64,000 bases of DNA from Streptococcus marmotae (GTDB lineage: Bacteria > Bacillota > Bacilli > Lactobacillales > Streptococcaceae), in assembly GCF_001623565.1 (NCBI RefSeq), contig NZ_CP015196.1, forward strand, positions 1,447,501 through 1,511,500. The letters are read 5' to 3'. Made by a program: the position numbers and the translations under genes. Each line of letters opens with the position of its first letter. The first letter of the stretch is position 1. Positions 24,008-33,107 of the stretch are shown here, piece after piece. The notes under the pieces were generated by a model. The model did not search any database, had not been told where the DNA came from, and saw nothing but the letters and a program-made list of their open reading frames with translations.

Positions 24008-25276
24008 ATGAATTCCTTTACCCGTGCGAGATTGTATCTTAAGCGTCATCCGGTTAAAACAGCTATCTTAACCACGTTTCTTTTATTTATTAGTATTGCC
24101 CTAAGCCTACTGATTAGCCTCAATACATCATTAACCCAAGATAGGAAACGCTTATCAGATAGTCAACTGCACCAATCCCTTGTGACACGATTGAGAGATG
24201 TTCCAGCCGCACAAGTGAATCCTGCAAGCCGAACCTATTTTGAAGAAGTTGTGTCTGAAAATCATCTGAACGCCCATCATTTAATTTCAGAAGAAGTGAC
24301 AATTGGAGAGACTGAATCTGAACAAACAAGGGTTTATAGTTTGGTCAATCAAGATTTCTTTGAAAAAAGCCAGTTGGTCGACAAGGAATTGGTATTGGAA
24401 GCAGGAACTTTTTTAAATGAAAACAGTGGTAGTGAGGCTCTCATTAGTCGTAATCTTGCTAATCGCTATCATCTTGCTGTAGGAGATACTATTTCAATCA
24501 CATCAACAACAGGTCAAAAGCTAGCCTTACGGATTGAGGGCATATTTAAGACCAAACATTCTCCCTTTGCGAATAGGGAAAGCGATACACTTGAACATAC
24601 TATTTTAACGACAAGAAAAACTCTTGAGCAATTGAATCCTCAGTATAGCTACCATACCAGTATTTATCATGCTAAAAATGAAGCAAATATGACACAGGCT
24701 AGAGCTTGCCTGCAGGCAGGAACAGAACTAAAAGACTATCAATTAACACAAAATACCAGTATTCAACTGTTCTTAAAAACCTTGAATAGCCAGCAAGGTC
24801 TTCTCAAATGGATTCTATGGGGGACCATTGTACTTAGTCACCTCGTTCTTCTCTTTTTCCTTCATTTATGGATGAAGGGTCGGCAATTGGAGATTGGGGT
24901 TTTACAATCGCTGGGTAAAAGTCGGATGGAAATCCTACTCCAGTATATGCTGGAAGTACTGATTCTGGCAAGTATCACCTTGACGATTGGTCTAGTAGTG
25001 ACAAACCTGTTTCTTCCTTCATTAAGGGAAGTCTTGCTAAGCGATATGCTGAAAACAAGTTACGAGAATGCCGATAATGGCGAATGGTTGCCGGCTGTCT
25101 TCTTGGCCAACCATCACTATGTAAAAGATTTACTTTCTCACCCTGTTCGCCTTGCGCCTCTTGATATACTCTTGATTGTTGGCAGTGTCTTAGGCTTGTC
25201 TGTGGGAGCAGTGCTTCTTTCTTGTTTGTCACTGCTTCGGTATTCACCGAAAAAAATATTTGCAATGATGTTATAA
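24008..25276 (+). CDS. FtsX-type ABC transporter permease (first of two)
   Basis: A 422-residue MacB/FtsX-type permease. One transmembrane segment lies at residues about 18-38 (TAILTTFLLFISIALSLLIS), then a large extracellular domain of some 220 residues, then three segments near the C-terminus. ATG 24008 is chosen because AAAGGAG (23998-24004) stands just before; the longer frame adds seven codons. It is followed by a second permease and an ATPase, giving a heterodimeric transporter. Four segments per subunit argue against a BceB-type (ten-segment) permease. The substrate is unknown; peptide or lipid-active compounds are the usual cargo. Confidence 0.88.
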   Translation: MNSFTRARLYLKRHPVKTAILTTFLLFISIALSLLISLNTSLTQDRKRLSDSQLHQSLVTRLRDVPAAQVNPASRTYFEEVVSENHLNAHHLISEEVTIGETESEQTRVYSLVNQDFFEKSQLVDKELVLEAGTFLNENSGSEALISRNLANRYHLAVGDTISITSTTGQKLALRIEGIFKTKHSPFANRESDTLEHTILTTRKTLEQLNPQYSYHTSIYHAKNEANMTQARACLQAGTELKDYQLTQNTSIQLFLKTLNSQQGLLKWILWGTIVLSHLVLLFFLHLWMKGRQLEIGVLQSLGKSRMEILLQYMLEVLILASITLTIGLVVTNLFLPSLREVLLSDMLKTSYENADNGEWLPAVFLANHHYVKDLLSHPVRLAPLDILLIVGSVLGLSVGAVLLSCLSLLRYSPKKIFAMML

Positions 25277-25303
25277 GCTATATGAAGATATAAAGGAGAA
25301 ATC

Positions 25304-26671
25304 ATGTCATTTATTACGAGAGCGTTGTATTATTTACGACGAAAAACAGTCCGAAATCTGGTTACCTTTTTCCTATTTGCTACCGTTGCTAGCTCCTTAG
25401 TGGCGGTCATGGCCCTATCAAAATCTATGTCGGGAAAGGTTATTGAAAAAAATAATATTGCCCAGACGGTTACATTATCTGCCAGCAACATTTTTGTTGG
25501 AGATGGGTATGGATCAGGAGAATTATCCGAAAAAGCTCTGCAAGAAATTGGCCATCATCCAGATGTGGAGAGCTTTGTTTCATCCGTTTCATCCTTTGCT
25601 AGTTTAGAAAATGCAAAACCTGTCCCTATTGGAACGAGCGAAGGGGATTATCGTCCTGGAAATCTTGAAACAGTAGTCAATGTTGAAGGGATTTCGACCA
25701 GTGAGAAGGATAATCGGTTTACAACCGGTATGCTCAGTCTTGTCAGTGGTCGGCATATCACAGCAGGAGACAAGCATAAGGTGATTGTCCACGAAGATTT
25801 TGCCAAGCATAACCATTTAAAAGTGGGAGATCAGTTGACACTTGGTCGTGACCCGATTCGCTATATTGGGACAGATAAGACACCAATTCAAGCAGAAATC
25901 ATTGGAATTTTCAAAGGAAAAACCTTTAATAGGCCAAACTATAGTGATGAATTAGTTTCTAATACTCTCTTATCGGATACGACAATAGCCAGTGAATTAT
26001 TTGGTTTTGAAACAGGAAAAACCCTCTATAGTGAAGCAACCTATACCTTGAAAAAATCTGCAGACACCAAGGCATTTATTGCCAATATTAAGCAGACAGT
26101 TGATACGGTTAACTGGCAAAATTATCAATTAACCGAGCAAAATCCTGCTCTAAAATCCTATAATCGGAGTATTGTTCTTTTGCAAAAGACGGTCAAACGG
26201 CTCTTGATTGGGACGATTATCACAAGTGCTATCGTACTCATCTTGCTCTTGATTTTTAATAGTCAAAGTCGTTTACGTGAATCGGGTGTGCTACTAGCGC
26301 TTGGTCGTTCAAAATGGGATATTATGGCTCAACACATCCTTGAAAATATTCTCTTAGCCCTTCCGGCTTTTGCGATTGCTAGTCTCTTAGGACAAATGCT
26401 GGGACAATCGTTTGCTAACCAGACAGTAGACTCTGTTGCGAAAACAGTACGTGCGGATATTTTGAAACAGTTAGGAGGCTATAGTCTTGGTGCAGATAGC
26501 CAGACGGACTTGATTATGCAAACCGTCAAGCATTTCCAAGTACAATTCACACCAAGAGAATTGTCTCAGATGTTGGTCGTATGTGCTGGTTTGATTGTAG
26601 TCGGTATTCTCATTGCAAGCATACCGCTGATGTCTTATAAGCCAAAAGATATTTTAACGAAGATTTCATAA
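25304..26671 (+). CDS. FtsX-type ABC transporter permease (second of two)
   Basis: A 455-residue permease related in plan to its neighbour: one N-terminal segment (TFFLFATVASSLVAVMALS, about residues 20-40), a long extracellular domain with a MacB-like core, and three C-terminal segments ending in SYKPKDILTKIS, a typical FtsX-type tail. AAAGGAG precedes the ATG. It lies between the first permease and the ATPase and should pair with both. Confidence 0.9.
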   Translation: MSFITRALYYLRRKTVRNLVTFFLFATVASSLVAVMALSKSMSGKVIEKNNIAQTVTLSASNIFVGDGYGSGELSEKALQEIGHHPDVESFVSSVSSFASLENAKPVPIGTSEGDYRPGNLETVVNVEGISTSEKDNRFTTGMLSLVSGRHITAGDKHKVIVHEDFAKHNHLKVGDQLTLGRDPIRYIGTDKTPIQAEIIGIFKGKTFNRPNYSDELVSNTLLSDTTIASELFGFETGKTLYSEATYTLKKSADTKAFIANIKQTVDTVNWQNYQLTEQNPALKSYNRSIVLLQKTVKRLLIGTIITSAIVLILLLIFNSQSRLRESGVLLALGRSKWDIMAQHILENILLALPAFAIASLLGQMLGQSFANQTVDSVAKTVRADILKQLGGYSLGADSQTDLIMQTVKHFQVQFTPRELSQMLVVCAGLIVVGILIASIPLMSYKPKDILTKIS

Positions 26672-26681
26672 GGAGAAGAGT

Positions 26682-27305
26682 ATGTTAGCGATTAAAGATT
26701 TATCCTATACCTATGCAAGTATTAGTCAGCAATCCGTCTTTCAAAACTTGAATTACCAATTTGAAGAAGGGACTTTTTATTCCATTGTCGGCCATTCAGG
26801 AACTGGAAAGACCACCTTATTATCGCTGTTAGCAGGACTAGACAAGCCAACCTCAGGTCAGGTATTGCTCGACGGTCAAGATGTCCGAGAAATTGGTTAT
26901 CAAGCCTATCGCAGAAACCATGTATCCTTGGTTTTTCAAAATTACAACTTGCTAGACTATCTTACTCCTTTGGAAAATATTCGCTTAGTGAATAAAAAAG
27001 CTGCTCCACAGGTCTTGCTCGATTTGGGCTTATCCCAAGAGCAGATTCATCGCAATATCCTGCAATTATCAGGTGGGCAGCAGCAACGGGTAGCTATTGC
27101 CCGTTCCCTCGTTTCTGGTGCCAACGTCATGCTACTAGATGAACCTACTGGTAATTTGGATGAAGACATTGCAATCGATATTGTAGAGCATCTAAAAACC
27201 ATTGCCCATGAGGAGAAGAAATGTGTCATTATGGTGACCCATAGCAAGGCCTTGGCCAATATGGCGGACGTGCAGTTGACTTTACGCAATGGTCAATTTC
27301 GTTGA
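26682..27305 (+). CDS. ABC transporter ATP-binding protein (MacB/LolD type)
   Basis: A 207-residue ATPase with Walker A GHSGTGKTT, the Q-loop in LVFQNYNLLDYLTPLENIRL, signature LSGGQQQRVAIARSL, Walker B VMLLDEPTGNLDE and switch histidine VTHSKALA. It is ten bases after the second permease and forms the engine of the two-permease transporter. The product is intact. Confidence 0.95.
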   Translation: MLAIKDLSYTYASISQQSVFQNLNYQFEEGTFYSIVGHSGTGKTTLLSLLAGLDKPTSGQVLLDGQDVREIGYQAYRRNHVSLVFQNYNLLDYLTPLENIRLVNKKAAPQVLLDLGLSQEQIHRNILQLSGGQQQRVAIARSLVSGANVMLLDEPTGNLDEDIAIDIVEHLKTIAHEEKKCVIMVTHSKALANMADVQLTLRNGQFR

Positions 27306-27323
27306 TAAAAGAAAAAAAGAAGA

Positions 27324-27356
27324 ACTGGCTGGATGGAAATAACCGATTCAGCCAGT
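27324..27356 (+). terminator. weak hairpin after the ABC operon
   Basis: ACTGGCTG (27324-27331) pairs with CAGCCAGT (27349-27356). The T tract is poor, so termination may be partial and the two-component genes could be co-transcribed at a low level. Confidence 0.45.
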
Positions 27357-27422
27357 ATTCTTGTGCAAGTCTAGGAACAAAGCTTATCTGTACTTTGTCT
27401 GTTTTTTGGGCCATAAGCAGAA

Positions 27423-27446
27423 AGTTTCTTGAAACTAGTGTATAAT
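27423..27446 (+). promoter_or_regulatory. -10 with palindrome in front, for the two-component system
   Basis: The palindrome AGTTTCTTGAAACT (27423-27436) ends four bases before TATAAT (27441-27446). There is no fitting -35 other than within this region, so the palindrome may be an activator or repressor site, possibly for the response regulator encoded downstream. Confidence 0.5.
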
Positions 27447-27498
27447 TAAGAGGGAACTTTTTCAAAAAAGCGAGTAGAGTAGGAAAAGGAGAGCAAGA

Positions 27499-28152
27499 AT
27501 GTACAAAATTTTAGTCGTTGAAGACGATGCAACTATCAACCAAGTTATTTGTGAATTTTTAAAAGAACATGGCTACCAAGTGAAGGCAGCAGTAGATGGC
27601 AAAGAAGCCCTAAATTATTTTGAACAAGACAGCTTTGACTTGATCCTCTTAGATATTATGCTGCCAACTGTCAGTGGTCTAGATGTGTTAAAAGAAATCC
27701 GCAAAACTTCTCAGGTACCAGTGATGATGCTAACAGCTCTTGATGATGAATATACCCAGCTCGTCAGCTTCAACCATTTAATCAGTGATTATGTGACTAA
27801 ACCGTTTTCGCCCTTAATTTTGATGAAACGAATTGAAAATGTTTTACGCAGTTCTATCACCTATTCTGAAATTATCGTTGATGACTTACGTGTATCCTTA
27901 GAAGACTGCACTGTTTATTGGAAAGGGGAGAAAATGTCCCCAACCAAGACAGAGTATGAGTTGATCGAAACCCTTGCCAAACGCAAGTACCACCTTGTGA
28001 CCAGAGAGCAGCTGATGGATGTTATCTGGGGTTATAGCGAATTAGATACGCGGGTTCTGGATAACCACATCAAGAATATTCGGAAGAAGATACCGGGAAT
28101 TCCTTTGGTGACCATCACCGGTATGGGTTATCAGTTGGGGAGAGATGACTAG
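27499..28152 (+). CDS. OmpR-family response regulator
   Basis: A 217-residue regulator. The receiver has VVEDDA, the phospho-acceptor Asp52 in LILLDIMLPTVSG, the switch threonine in MMLTALDD and lysine in YVTKPFSP. The C-terminal winged helix shows KTEYELIETLAKRK and the DNA-recognition part ending NHIKNIRKKI. It lies after the two-permease ABC operon and directly before its sensor kinase, so the pair probably controls that transporter, as in Vnc/Bce-like loci; this is inference from position. Confidence 0.94.
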   Translation: MYKILVVEDDATINQVICEFLKEHGYQVKAAVDGKEALNYFEQDSFDLILLDIMLPTVSGLDVLKEIRKTSQVPVMMLTALDDEYTQLVSFNHLISDYVTKPFSPLILMKRIENVLRSSITYSEIIVDDLRVSLEDCTVYWKGEKMSPTKTEYELIETLAKRKYHLVTREQLMDVIWGYSELDTRVLDNHIKNIRKKIPGIPLVTITGMGYQLGRDD

Positions 28153-29507
28153 TGAAAATCGCTAAAAAACATTTTCTCTTGGTCAGCGGAATGGTCTTTG
28201 TTGTCGTAACGGCTTTACTGACGACCTTGTACTTTGTCATGCCGATATATTATCAGTCGGTTAAAACCGCAGAAGTAACACGGGAATTTACACAAGTTTC
28301 TCAAAGCATTCAGGGAAAGTCTGAAGATGAGATGACGGCTCTTCTGACCTACTATGATAAAAAGAATTTGCGTATGTGGTATGCCTTGTCGGATGCGACA
28401 GGAAAACTCCACTATCCAAAGGTAGAGACCTCAGATGAAGGGATAGCCGTCCAAGTCAGTCCTTTTATTGCCGCAGATAATGAGCGGGCTCAACTAACAG
28501 AAATCATCACAGATGCAGAAGGTCAAAGCTATACCTTAGAAGGTGAGTATTCCTTGCAGCCTGTTTCAGATGCCAGTCAGGTACTGTTTGAGTTGTCTCC
28601 CTATTTGTTGTTCTTTTCTTTGTGTTTAGGTATCAGCCTTTCCTTTGTTTATAGCCGAATTTCGACCAGACGGCTCAAGGAGATTTCTGCGACAACCCGA
28701 AAAATGGTCAGCTTATCCCCAGATGTTCTTTGCCAAGTCAATGGAAACGATGAAATTGCGGATTTGGCGCAGGATGTCAATACGCTCTATGAAAGCCTCT
28801 TGCGCAATATGGAGGCCTTGCGATTGGAAAACGAGAAAGTTGCAGAAAGCGAGCGAAGCAAGGCCGAATTTTTACGGATGACCTCGCATGAACTTAAGAC
28901 ACCGATTGCAGGTATGCTGGGCATTGTAGACGGCATGATTTATGGAATTGGCGATTTTAAGGATCGAGACAAGTACCTCAAAAAATGCCGTGAAATACTG
29001 GAAGAGCAGTCCCAGCTTGTCCAATCCATTCTAGCGATTTCCAAGTTAGAAATGCAGGATGTAGAAGAAGAAACCAGTGTCTTTTCCTTATCGGATGTCT
29101 TGGAAGAGCAGGTTGGATTTTACCAGACCTTGGCTACTGTAGAAGGGTATCACTTTATCGCAAAGCTGTCACCGCTAGAGGTAGAAGGCAATCAAACGTA
29201 TTTACTCAAGGCCATCAAAAATATTTTAGACAACGCCTTTCATTATACGAAGGCTGGTGGGGAGATTTTGTTATCCGTAGATGAAAACCAGCTGGTCATT
29301 GAAAATGAGGCAGAAAAAATCTTAAGCAAGGAGCAAATCAAGCAGATTTTCCAACCTTTTTATCGACCGGATTACAGTCGTAGCCGCAAGGACGGTGGAA
29401 CAGGACTAGGTCTCTTTATTGTACAGCAGATTTTAGAACAGCACCAGTTGACCTACCGTTTTGAAGCAATTGATGAGAAGTGGATGCGTTTTAGCATTTT
29501 CTTTTAG
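28152..29507 (+). CDS. sensor histidine kinase
   Basis: A 451-residue membrane kinase: transmembrane segment near residues 8-28, an extracellular sensor of about 120 residues, a second segment near 145-170 (LLFFSLCLGISLSFVYSRIS), a HAMP linker, the H-box SHELKTPIAG with the phosphorylated His near 246, then N-box KNILDNAFHYT and the G-box GGTGLGLFIV. The GTG start overlaps the last base of the response regulator, so the two are coupled. A long extracellular sensor means a direct external signal, unlike the short BceS type. Confidence 0.93.
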   Translation: MKIAKKHFLLVSGMVFVVVTALLTTLYFVMPIYYQSVKTAEVTREFTQVSQSIQGKSEDEMTALLTYYDKKNLRMWYALSDATGKLHYPKVETSDEGIAVQVSPFIAADNERAQLTEIITDAEGQSYTLEGEYSLQPVSDASQVLFELSPYLLFFSLCLGISLSFVYSRISTRRLKEISATTRKMVSLSPDVLCQVNGNDEIADLAQDVNTLYESLLRNMEALRLENEKVAESERSKAEFLRMTSHELKTPIAGMLGIVDGMIYGIGDFKDRDKYLKKCREILEEQSQLVQSILAISKLEMQDVEEETSVFSLSDVLEEQVGFYQTLATVEGYHFIAKLSPLEVEGNQTYLLKAIKNILDNAFHYTKAGGEILLSVDENQLVIENEAEKILSKEQIKQIFQPFYRPDYSRSRKDGGTGLGLFIVQQILEQHQLTYRFEAIDEKWMRFSIFF

Positions 29508-29516
29508 AGGATAGAA

Positions 29517-29552
29517 GAAAAGCATAGAAACAGGTAGGTCTCTATGCTTTTC
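29517..29552. terminator. bidirectional terminator
   Basis: AAAAGCATAGA pairs with TCTATGCTTTT around a ten-base loop, between the kinase gene and the converging MetE-like gene. Confidence 0.85.
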
Positions 29553-29571
29553 GTATGTTATAGTGGGAATT

Positions 29572-30720
29572 TTAGTTTGCCCAGAATTTTTCTGCAATCG
29601 CTTGGCCTTGTTTGATTTTAGCCCATTGTTCAGCAGCAGACAATTCATTTCCAGAATCGCATGAGGCAAAGCCGCATTGGTGAGAAAGGTAGAGGCGTTC
29701 TTTTGGAATGATTTGACTAGCTTGCTCGAGTAATTGGTAGACCCGATCTTCATCATCTAGGGTGTTGGTCTTACTAGAAAGGAGGCCTAAGACGATTTCA
29801 GCCTTGGAATCTTTGAGGCTTTCAAGTGCTTTTAAATCTCCAGCACGCTCGTCATCCCATTCAAGGAAGAAGCGGTCATAGTGTTGGTCACGGAGGAATT
29901 TCTGAGCGATAGCTTCATAGGTGCCACCAGCTGCATGACGACTTTCGTAGTTTCCACGGCAGTTGTGAGTCCAAACTGTCAAGCCAAGTTCATGAGCGAA
30001 ATCGACTACCTCATTATTGAGTGCGACGAAGGAATCTGCTAAACCAGATAAGGCGGCATTGCCCTCAGCAAAGAAACTAGCTGGATTGTTCTCATCGAAT
30101 AATTCCCAGAGACAGTCATCGAATTGAATAATGTTACCACCAGCGGCCTTGTAATCTTCAAGGAATTCTTTGTAGGCCTTGACAACTCCAGCTTGTAATG
30201 CCTCTGCTGTTGGGTAAATCTGCTCTTCTCCATATAGGCGGTCAAATACAGAGAGTTCGGTAAAGGCATGGGCAGGCCCCCAGATGGTTAGTTTTGTTGC
30301 AGTATCTCCTGCTTCAGCTTGAACCAATTTGTAAATGTCGATAAAATGGTGGTTTTTCCCAGATAATTCTTCCGTAATGCGGATACCAATGTCCTTACGT
30401 GTTTCAAAATGTCCACCGTCATGATCCTTGAATGGATAACCATGCTCTGCGATATAGCGCTCAATACCTTTGAAACCCCAGATAAAGTCAAGATGCCACA
30501 TTGATTTTGAATATTCACCATCTGTCACGATGTCAATGCCATTTTCCTTTTGTTCAGCGATAATCGCCTTGATATCCTTAGTTTCCGTTTCTTGGTAGCC
30601 TGGAAAATCTTGATAGAAAGGATAGTTGATGTCATCACGGTGCTCGATTTGCGTCTTGTAGTCCCGCAAATCAGCTGGACGTAGGAGTGAGCCTACGAGT
30701 TGAAATCTTGATCTTGTCAT
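29572..30720 (-). CDS. cobalamin-independent methionine synthase-like protein (MetE C-terminal domain type)
   Basis: A 382-residue protein matching the C-terminal barrel of MetE (YxjG/YxjH-type, annotated as 5-methyltetrahydropteroyltriglutamate-homocysteine methyltransferase). Zinc-ligand regions are visible: WTHNCRGNYESRHAAGG, LEWDDERAGD and LSHQCGFASC. The N-terminal half of full MetE is absent, so it may use a simpler methyl donor. A MET box lies 83 bp upstream, which supports a role in methionine metabolism and control by MtaR. It is monocistronic. Confidence 0.86.
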   Translation of the reverse strand: MTRSRFQLVGSLLRPADLRDYKTQIEHRDDINYPFYQDFPGYQETETKDIKAIIAEQKENGIDIVTDGEYSKSMWHLDFIWGFKGIERYIAEHGYPFKDHDGGHFETRKDIGIRITEELSGKNHHFIDIYKLVQAEAGDTATKLTIWGPAHAFTELSVFDRLYGEEQIYPTAEALQAGVVKAYKEFLEDYKAAGGNIIQFDDCLWELFDENNPASFFAEGNAALSGLADSFVALNNEVVDFAHELGLTVWTHNCRGNYESRHAAGGTYEAIAQKFLRDQHYDRFFLEWDDERAGDLKALESLKDSKAEIVLGLLSSKTNTLDDEDRVYQLLEQASQIIPKERLYLSHQCGFASCDSGNELSAAEQWAKIKQGQAIAEKFWAN

Positions 30721-30802
30721 GTTCGTTTCTCCATTTCTCGTTGATGTTTTTATTCTATCGAAAATAGAGGGAAAAGAAAAATAGTTATTTTAAAAGAAAG
30801 GA

Positions 30803-30819
30803 TATAGTTGAAAACTATA
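30803..30819. promoter_or_regulatory. MET box (MtaR/MetR-type site)
   Basis: TATAGTTGAAAACTATA differs at one base from the streptococcal MET box TATAGTTTNAAACTATA. It stands between the divergent MetE-like and MFS genes; the MetE-like gene is the likely target. Confidence 0.78.
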
Positions 30820-30863
30820 CCTTATCGGAATGCCTCTCCCACCTATCTTCTTTCCGTAAAATA

Positions 30864-30872
30864 TGATATAAT
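30864..30872 (+). promoter_or_regulatory. extended -10 promoter for the MFS transporter
   Basis: TGATATAAT with TG at 30864-30865 and TATAAT at 30867-30872, 33 bases before the start codon. Confidence 0.65.
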
Positions 30873-30905
30873 AACCGCAGTGAACGTTAGAAAAATGAGG
30901 TCTCT

Positions 30906-32069
30906 ATGAAGAAACAATCAGTCTTTATTGCAGTAGGAATTGTGATGTTAGGAGCAGTGATGCGCGTGCCGATTACAGCCATTCCTCCGATTTTAACAGA
31001 TATTGCAAGTAGCTTGGGAGTGTCGGTCAGTGAGTTGGGTCTTCTTACTTCTATTCCGCTTCTCATGTTTGCTCTCTGCTCTTCTATCGCTCCGAAATTA
31101 GCCAATCGCTTTGGCATGGAGCGGTTGATGAGTGGGGTCTTACTCACTATGGCAATCGGCTCGCTGTTGCGGATTGTCAATCTCCCTTTCTTATATCTGG
31201 GAACGATTCTAGTCGGGGCAACGATTGCCATGATTAATGTCCTATTGCCCAGTATCGTTGCAGCCAGCTTTCCGCATAAGATTGGTCTGTATACCACCTT
31301 ATACATTACGATGATGGGGCTCATGTCTACGGTAGCATCAATGGTGGCTGTTCCCATTGTGGCAGCAACATCATGGTCTTTCTTTATCATCTTGGTGACA
31401 GGCTTTGTCGGACTAGCTTTTCTGTTTTGGCTCCCAAATATGCGACAGAATCATCATACTGCCCAAACAGAAGTAATGGCAACTTCATCGCTTTGGAAGA
31501 ACAAGTATGCGGTCATTTTTCTAGTCTTTAGCGGTCTGCAATCCATGCTCTTTTACACCGAGTTGACATGGTTGCCAACGATGGCACAAACCGCAGGTTT
31601 AGCTCAAGCTCAGGCAGGATTTTTAGCTGGGATTTTTAGCTTGGTGAGTATACCTGTTTCCATGGTGATTCCTGGAATTGTTTCACGCCTGAAAAAAGAG
31701 CAACGAGCAATCATGATGACTGGCTTATCTTGCCTAACCCTAATGGGTCTCGTCCTGATGTTATTCACACCAACAACCTTTATCATGTGGTTGATTATTC
31801 ATCTCTTGCTCGGCTTATCTGTCAGTGCTTTGTTCCCTTACATGATGTTGTCGCTGTCCCTAAAAACTAGTAATAGTCAAGCAACGGCTCGCTTATCAGG
31901 GATGGTTCAGACCGGAGGCTATCTCATTGCAGCGATAGGACCTGCTGCCTTAGGGTATAGCTATTCGATTGCAGCTTCTTGGATACCCCTGATTATCAGT
32001 CTACTCCTTGTGACACTTGGTATGATAGTCACGATTTTCTTGATTGAAAAAGAAGATGTGATTGTGTGA
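30906..32069 (+). CDS. MFS transporter, CynX/NimT family
   Basis: A 387-residue protein with 12 predicted transmembrane segments. The opening VGIVMLGAVMRVPITAIPPI and the central loop between segments 6 and 7 fit the CynX/NimT (cyanate permease-like) branch of the major facilitator superfamily. It is a proton-driven transporter of the cytoplasmic membrane; the substrate is unknown. It has its own promoter. The MET box is near but faces the other gene better. Confidence 0.88.
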   Translation: MKKQSVFIAVGIVMLGAVMRVPITAIPPILTDIASSLGVSVSELGLLTSIPLLMFALCSSIAPKLANRFGMERLMSGVLLTMAIGSLLRIVNLPFLYLGTILVGATIAMINVLLPSIVAASFPHKIGLYTTLYITMMGLMSTVASMVAVPIVAATSWSFFIILVTGFVGLAFLFWLPNMRQNHHTAQTEVMATSSLWKNKYAVIFLVFSGLQSMLFYTELTWLPTMAQTAGLAQAQAGFLAGIFSLVSIPVSMVIPGIVSRLKKEQRAIMMTGLSCLTLMGLVLMLFTPTTFIMWLIIHLLLGLSVSALFPYMMLSLSLKTSNSQATARLSGMVQTGGYLIAAIGPAALGYSYSIAASWIPLIISLLLVTLGMIVTIFLIEKEDVIV

Positions 32070-32150
32070 TGAAAAGAAGAAGCTGATTAGAGGTAATTTA
32101 TGGGAAAATTGTTAGCGACTAGAATGCGAGCTAGAAGGAAGGAGCTAATC

Positions 32151-32999
32151 TTACTCACTAGAGTTTTTTTGTGTGTCAATGATATGCTGCATCCTTTTGA
32201 GCCACTCATGTTCCTCGGTAATGGTTAATAGATCTACTCCAGACTGAATGAGTTGCTCATCATCAGTGGCCAGTCCTAGATAGATCCGCCCCGTTGCTAG
32301 GTAGTCGTAGCGTTTTTGCTCTTTGGCGAGTTGAATGGTTTTTTCAGCGAAGAATTGTGTTTTCTCAGTGAGATGATGATTTAAAAAGATATTTGATAAC
32401 TGCCTATACAGGGAGAGGGCAGTAACTTGAATATTTTTATAATCCCCAAACTTTTCGAGATGTTTCAGTAGCAAATCAGAGACGATTTCAAGAGTTTCAA
32501 TGGGGAAGTGTCCGATGATACTACCGACCAATCGAATATCATTGTGATACCAGATATCATAGGCGGATAATTCCCTCCAAAGGAGTCGGTCAATGATATC
32601 TTTAGAATTTTTTGAAGGTTCTTGTAGTTCAAGTACAGCTTGAAGCACGAGCATTCTTCGTCTAATGGGTACTGAGTCTGGCTGTCGCTTGAGGACTTCC
32701 TGGCATTGCGAGACGAGCTCCTCCATTTTTTCTCGGCTAGGAAACTTGAGATTGTCAATCTCATAGAGGAGTTTTTGACTTTGGCTAGGCTGGTAAGAGT
32801 AGCAGATGTATTCAAACTCTTCAAAGGTCATGTCCACTTGCTGGAGCAGGAAGTGCATATGCTCGTAGGAGGGGACTGTTTCGTTGTTTTCAAAGCGTAC
32901 GAGGGTACTACGGTTGAGGTGGTTTCCGCAGACCTGCTTTTGACTGAGCTGTTTCGCCCGACGAATCTCCTTATAGACACTTCCATAATCCCATCTCAT
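32151..32999 (-). CDS. Rgg/PlcR-like (HTH plus helical repeat) transcriptional regulator
   Basis: A 282-residue cytoplasmic regulator. Residues about 5-60 form an XRE helix-turn-helix (VYKEIRRAKQLSQKQVCGNH, LNRSTLVRFENNETVPSYEH); the rest is all-helical with TPR-like repeats, the peptide-binding fold of Rgg, PlcR and TprA proteins. ATG 32999 follows TAGGAGGTGAAG on the minus strand; the longer frame is rejected. It is divergent from a 47-codon exported-peptide gene and the bacteriocin operon, so it probably senses a secreted peptide and controls that operon. Whether it activates or represses cannot be told. Confidence 0.88.
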   Translation of the reverse strand: MRWDYGSVYKEIRRAKQLSQKQVCGNHLNRSTLVRFENNETVPSYEHMHFLLQQVDMTFEEFEYICYSYQPSQSQKLLYEIDNLKFPSREKMEELVSQCQEVLKRQPDSVPIRRRMLVLQAVLELQEPSKNSKDIIDRLLWRELSAYDIWYHNDIRLVGSIIGHFPIETLEIVSDLLLKHLEKFGDYKNIQVTALSLYRQLSNIFLNHHLTEKTQFFAEKTIQLAKEQKRYDYLATGRIYLGLATDDEQLIQSGVDLLTITEEHEWLKRMQHIIDTQKNSSE

Positions 33000-33039
33000 C
33001 TCTTCACCTCCTAAAAATGTGAGAATTTGCAACAAATGA

Positions 33040-33054
33040 TACCATTTTCTGGTA
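33040..33054. promoter_or_regulatory. dyad in the divergent regulator/peptide promoter region
   Basis: TACCA-TTTTC-TGGTA. It covers the expected -35 position of a promoter with TATCAT at 33062-33067 (17-bp spacing from 33044), which has no consensus -35 of its own. This is a likely operator for the divergent regulator. Confidence 0.52.
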
Positions 33055-33107
33055 ATTAGTATATCATAAAAGTGTAAAAAAATTCATAAATAAAGGAGGA
33101 AAATTTT

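Noticed and set aside
24008..29507. BceAB-type antibiotic-resistance module
   Set aside because: The permeases have four segments each and the kinase has a long outside sensor, unlike BceB and BceS.
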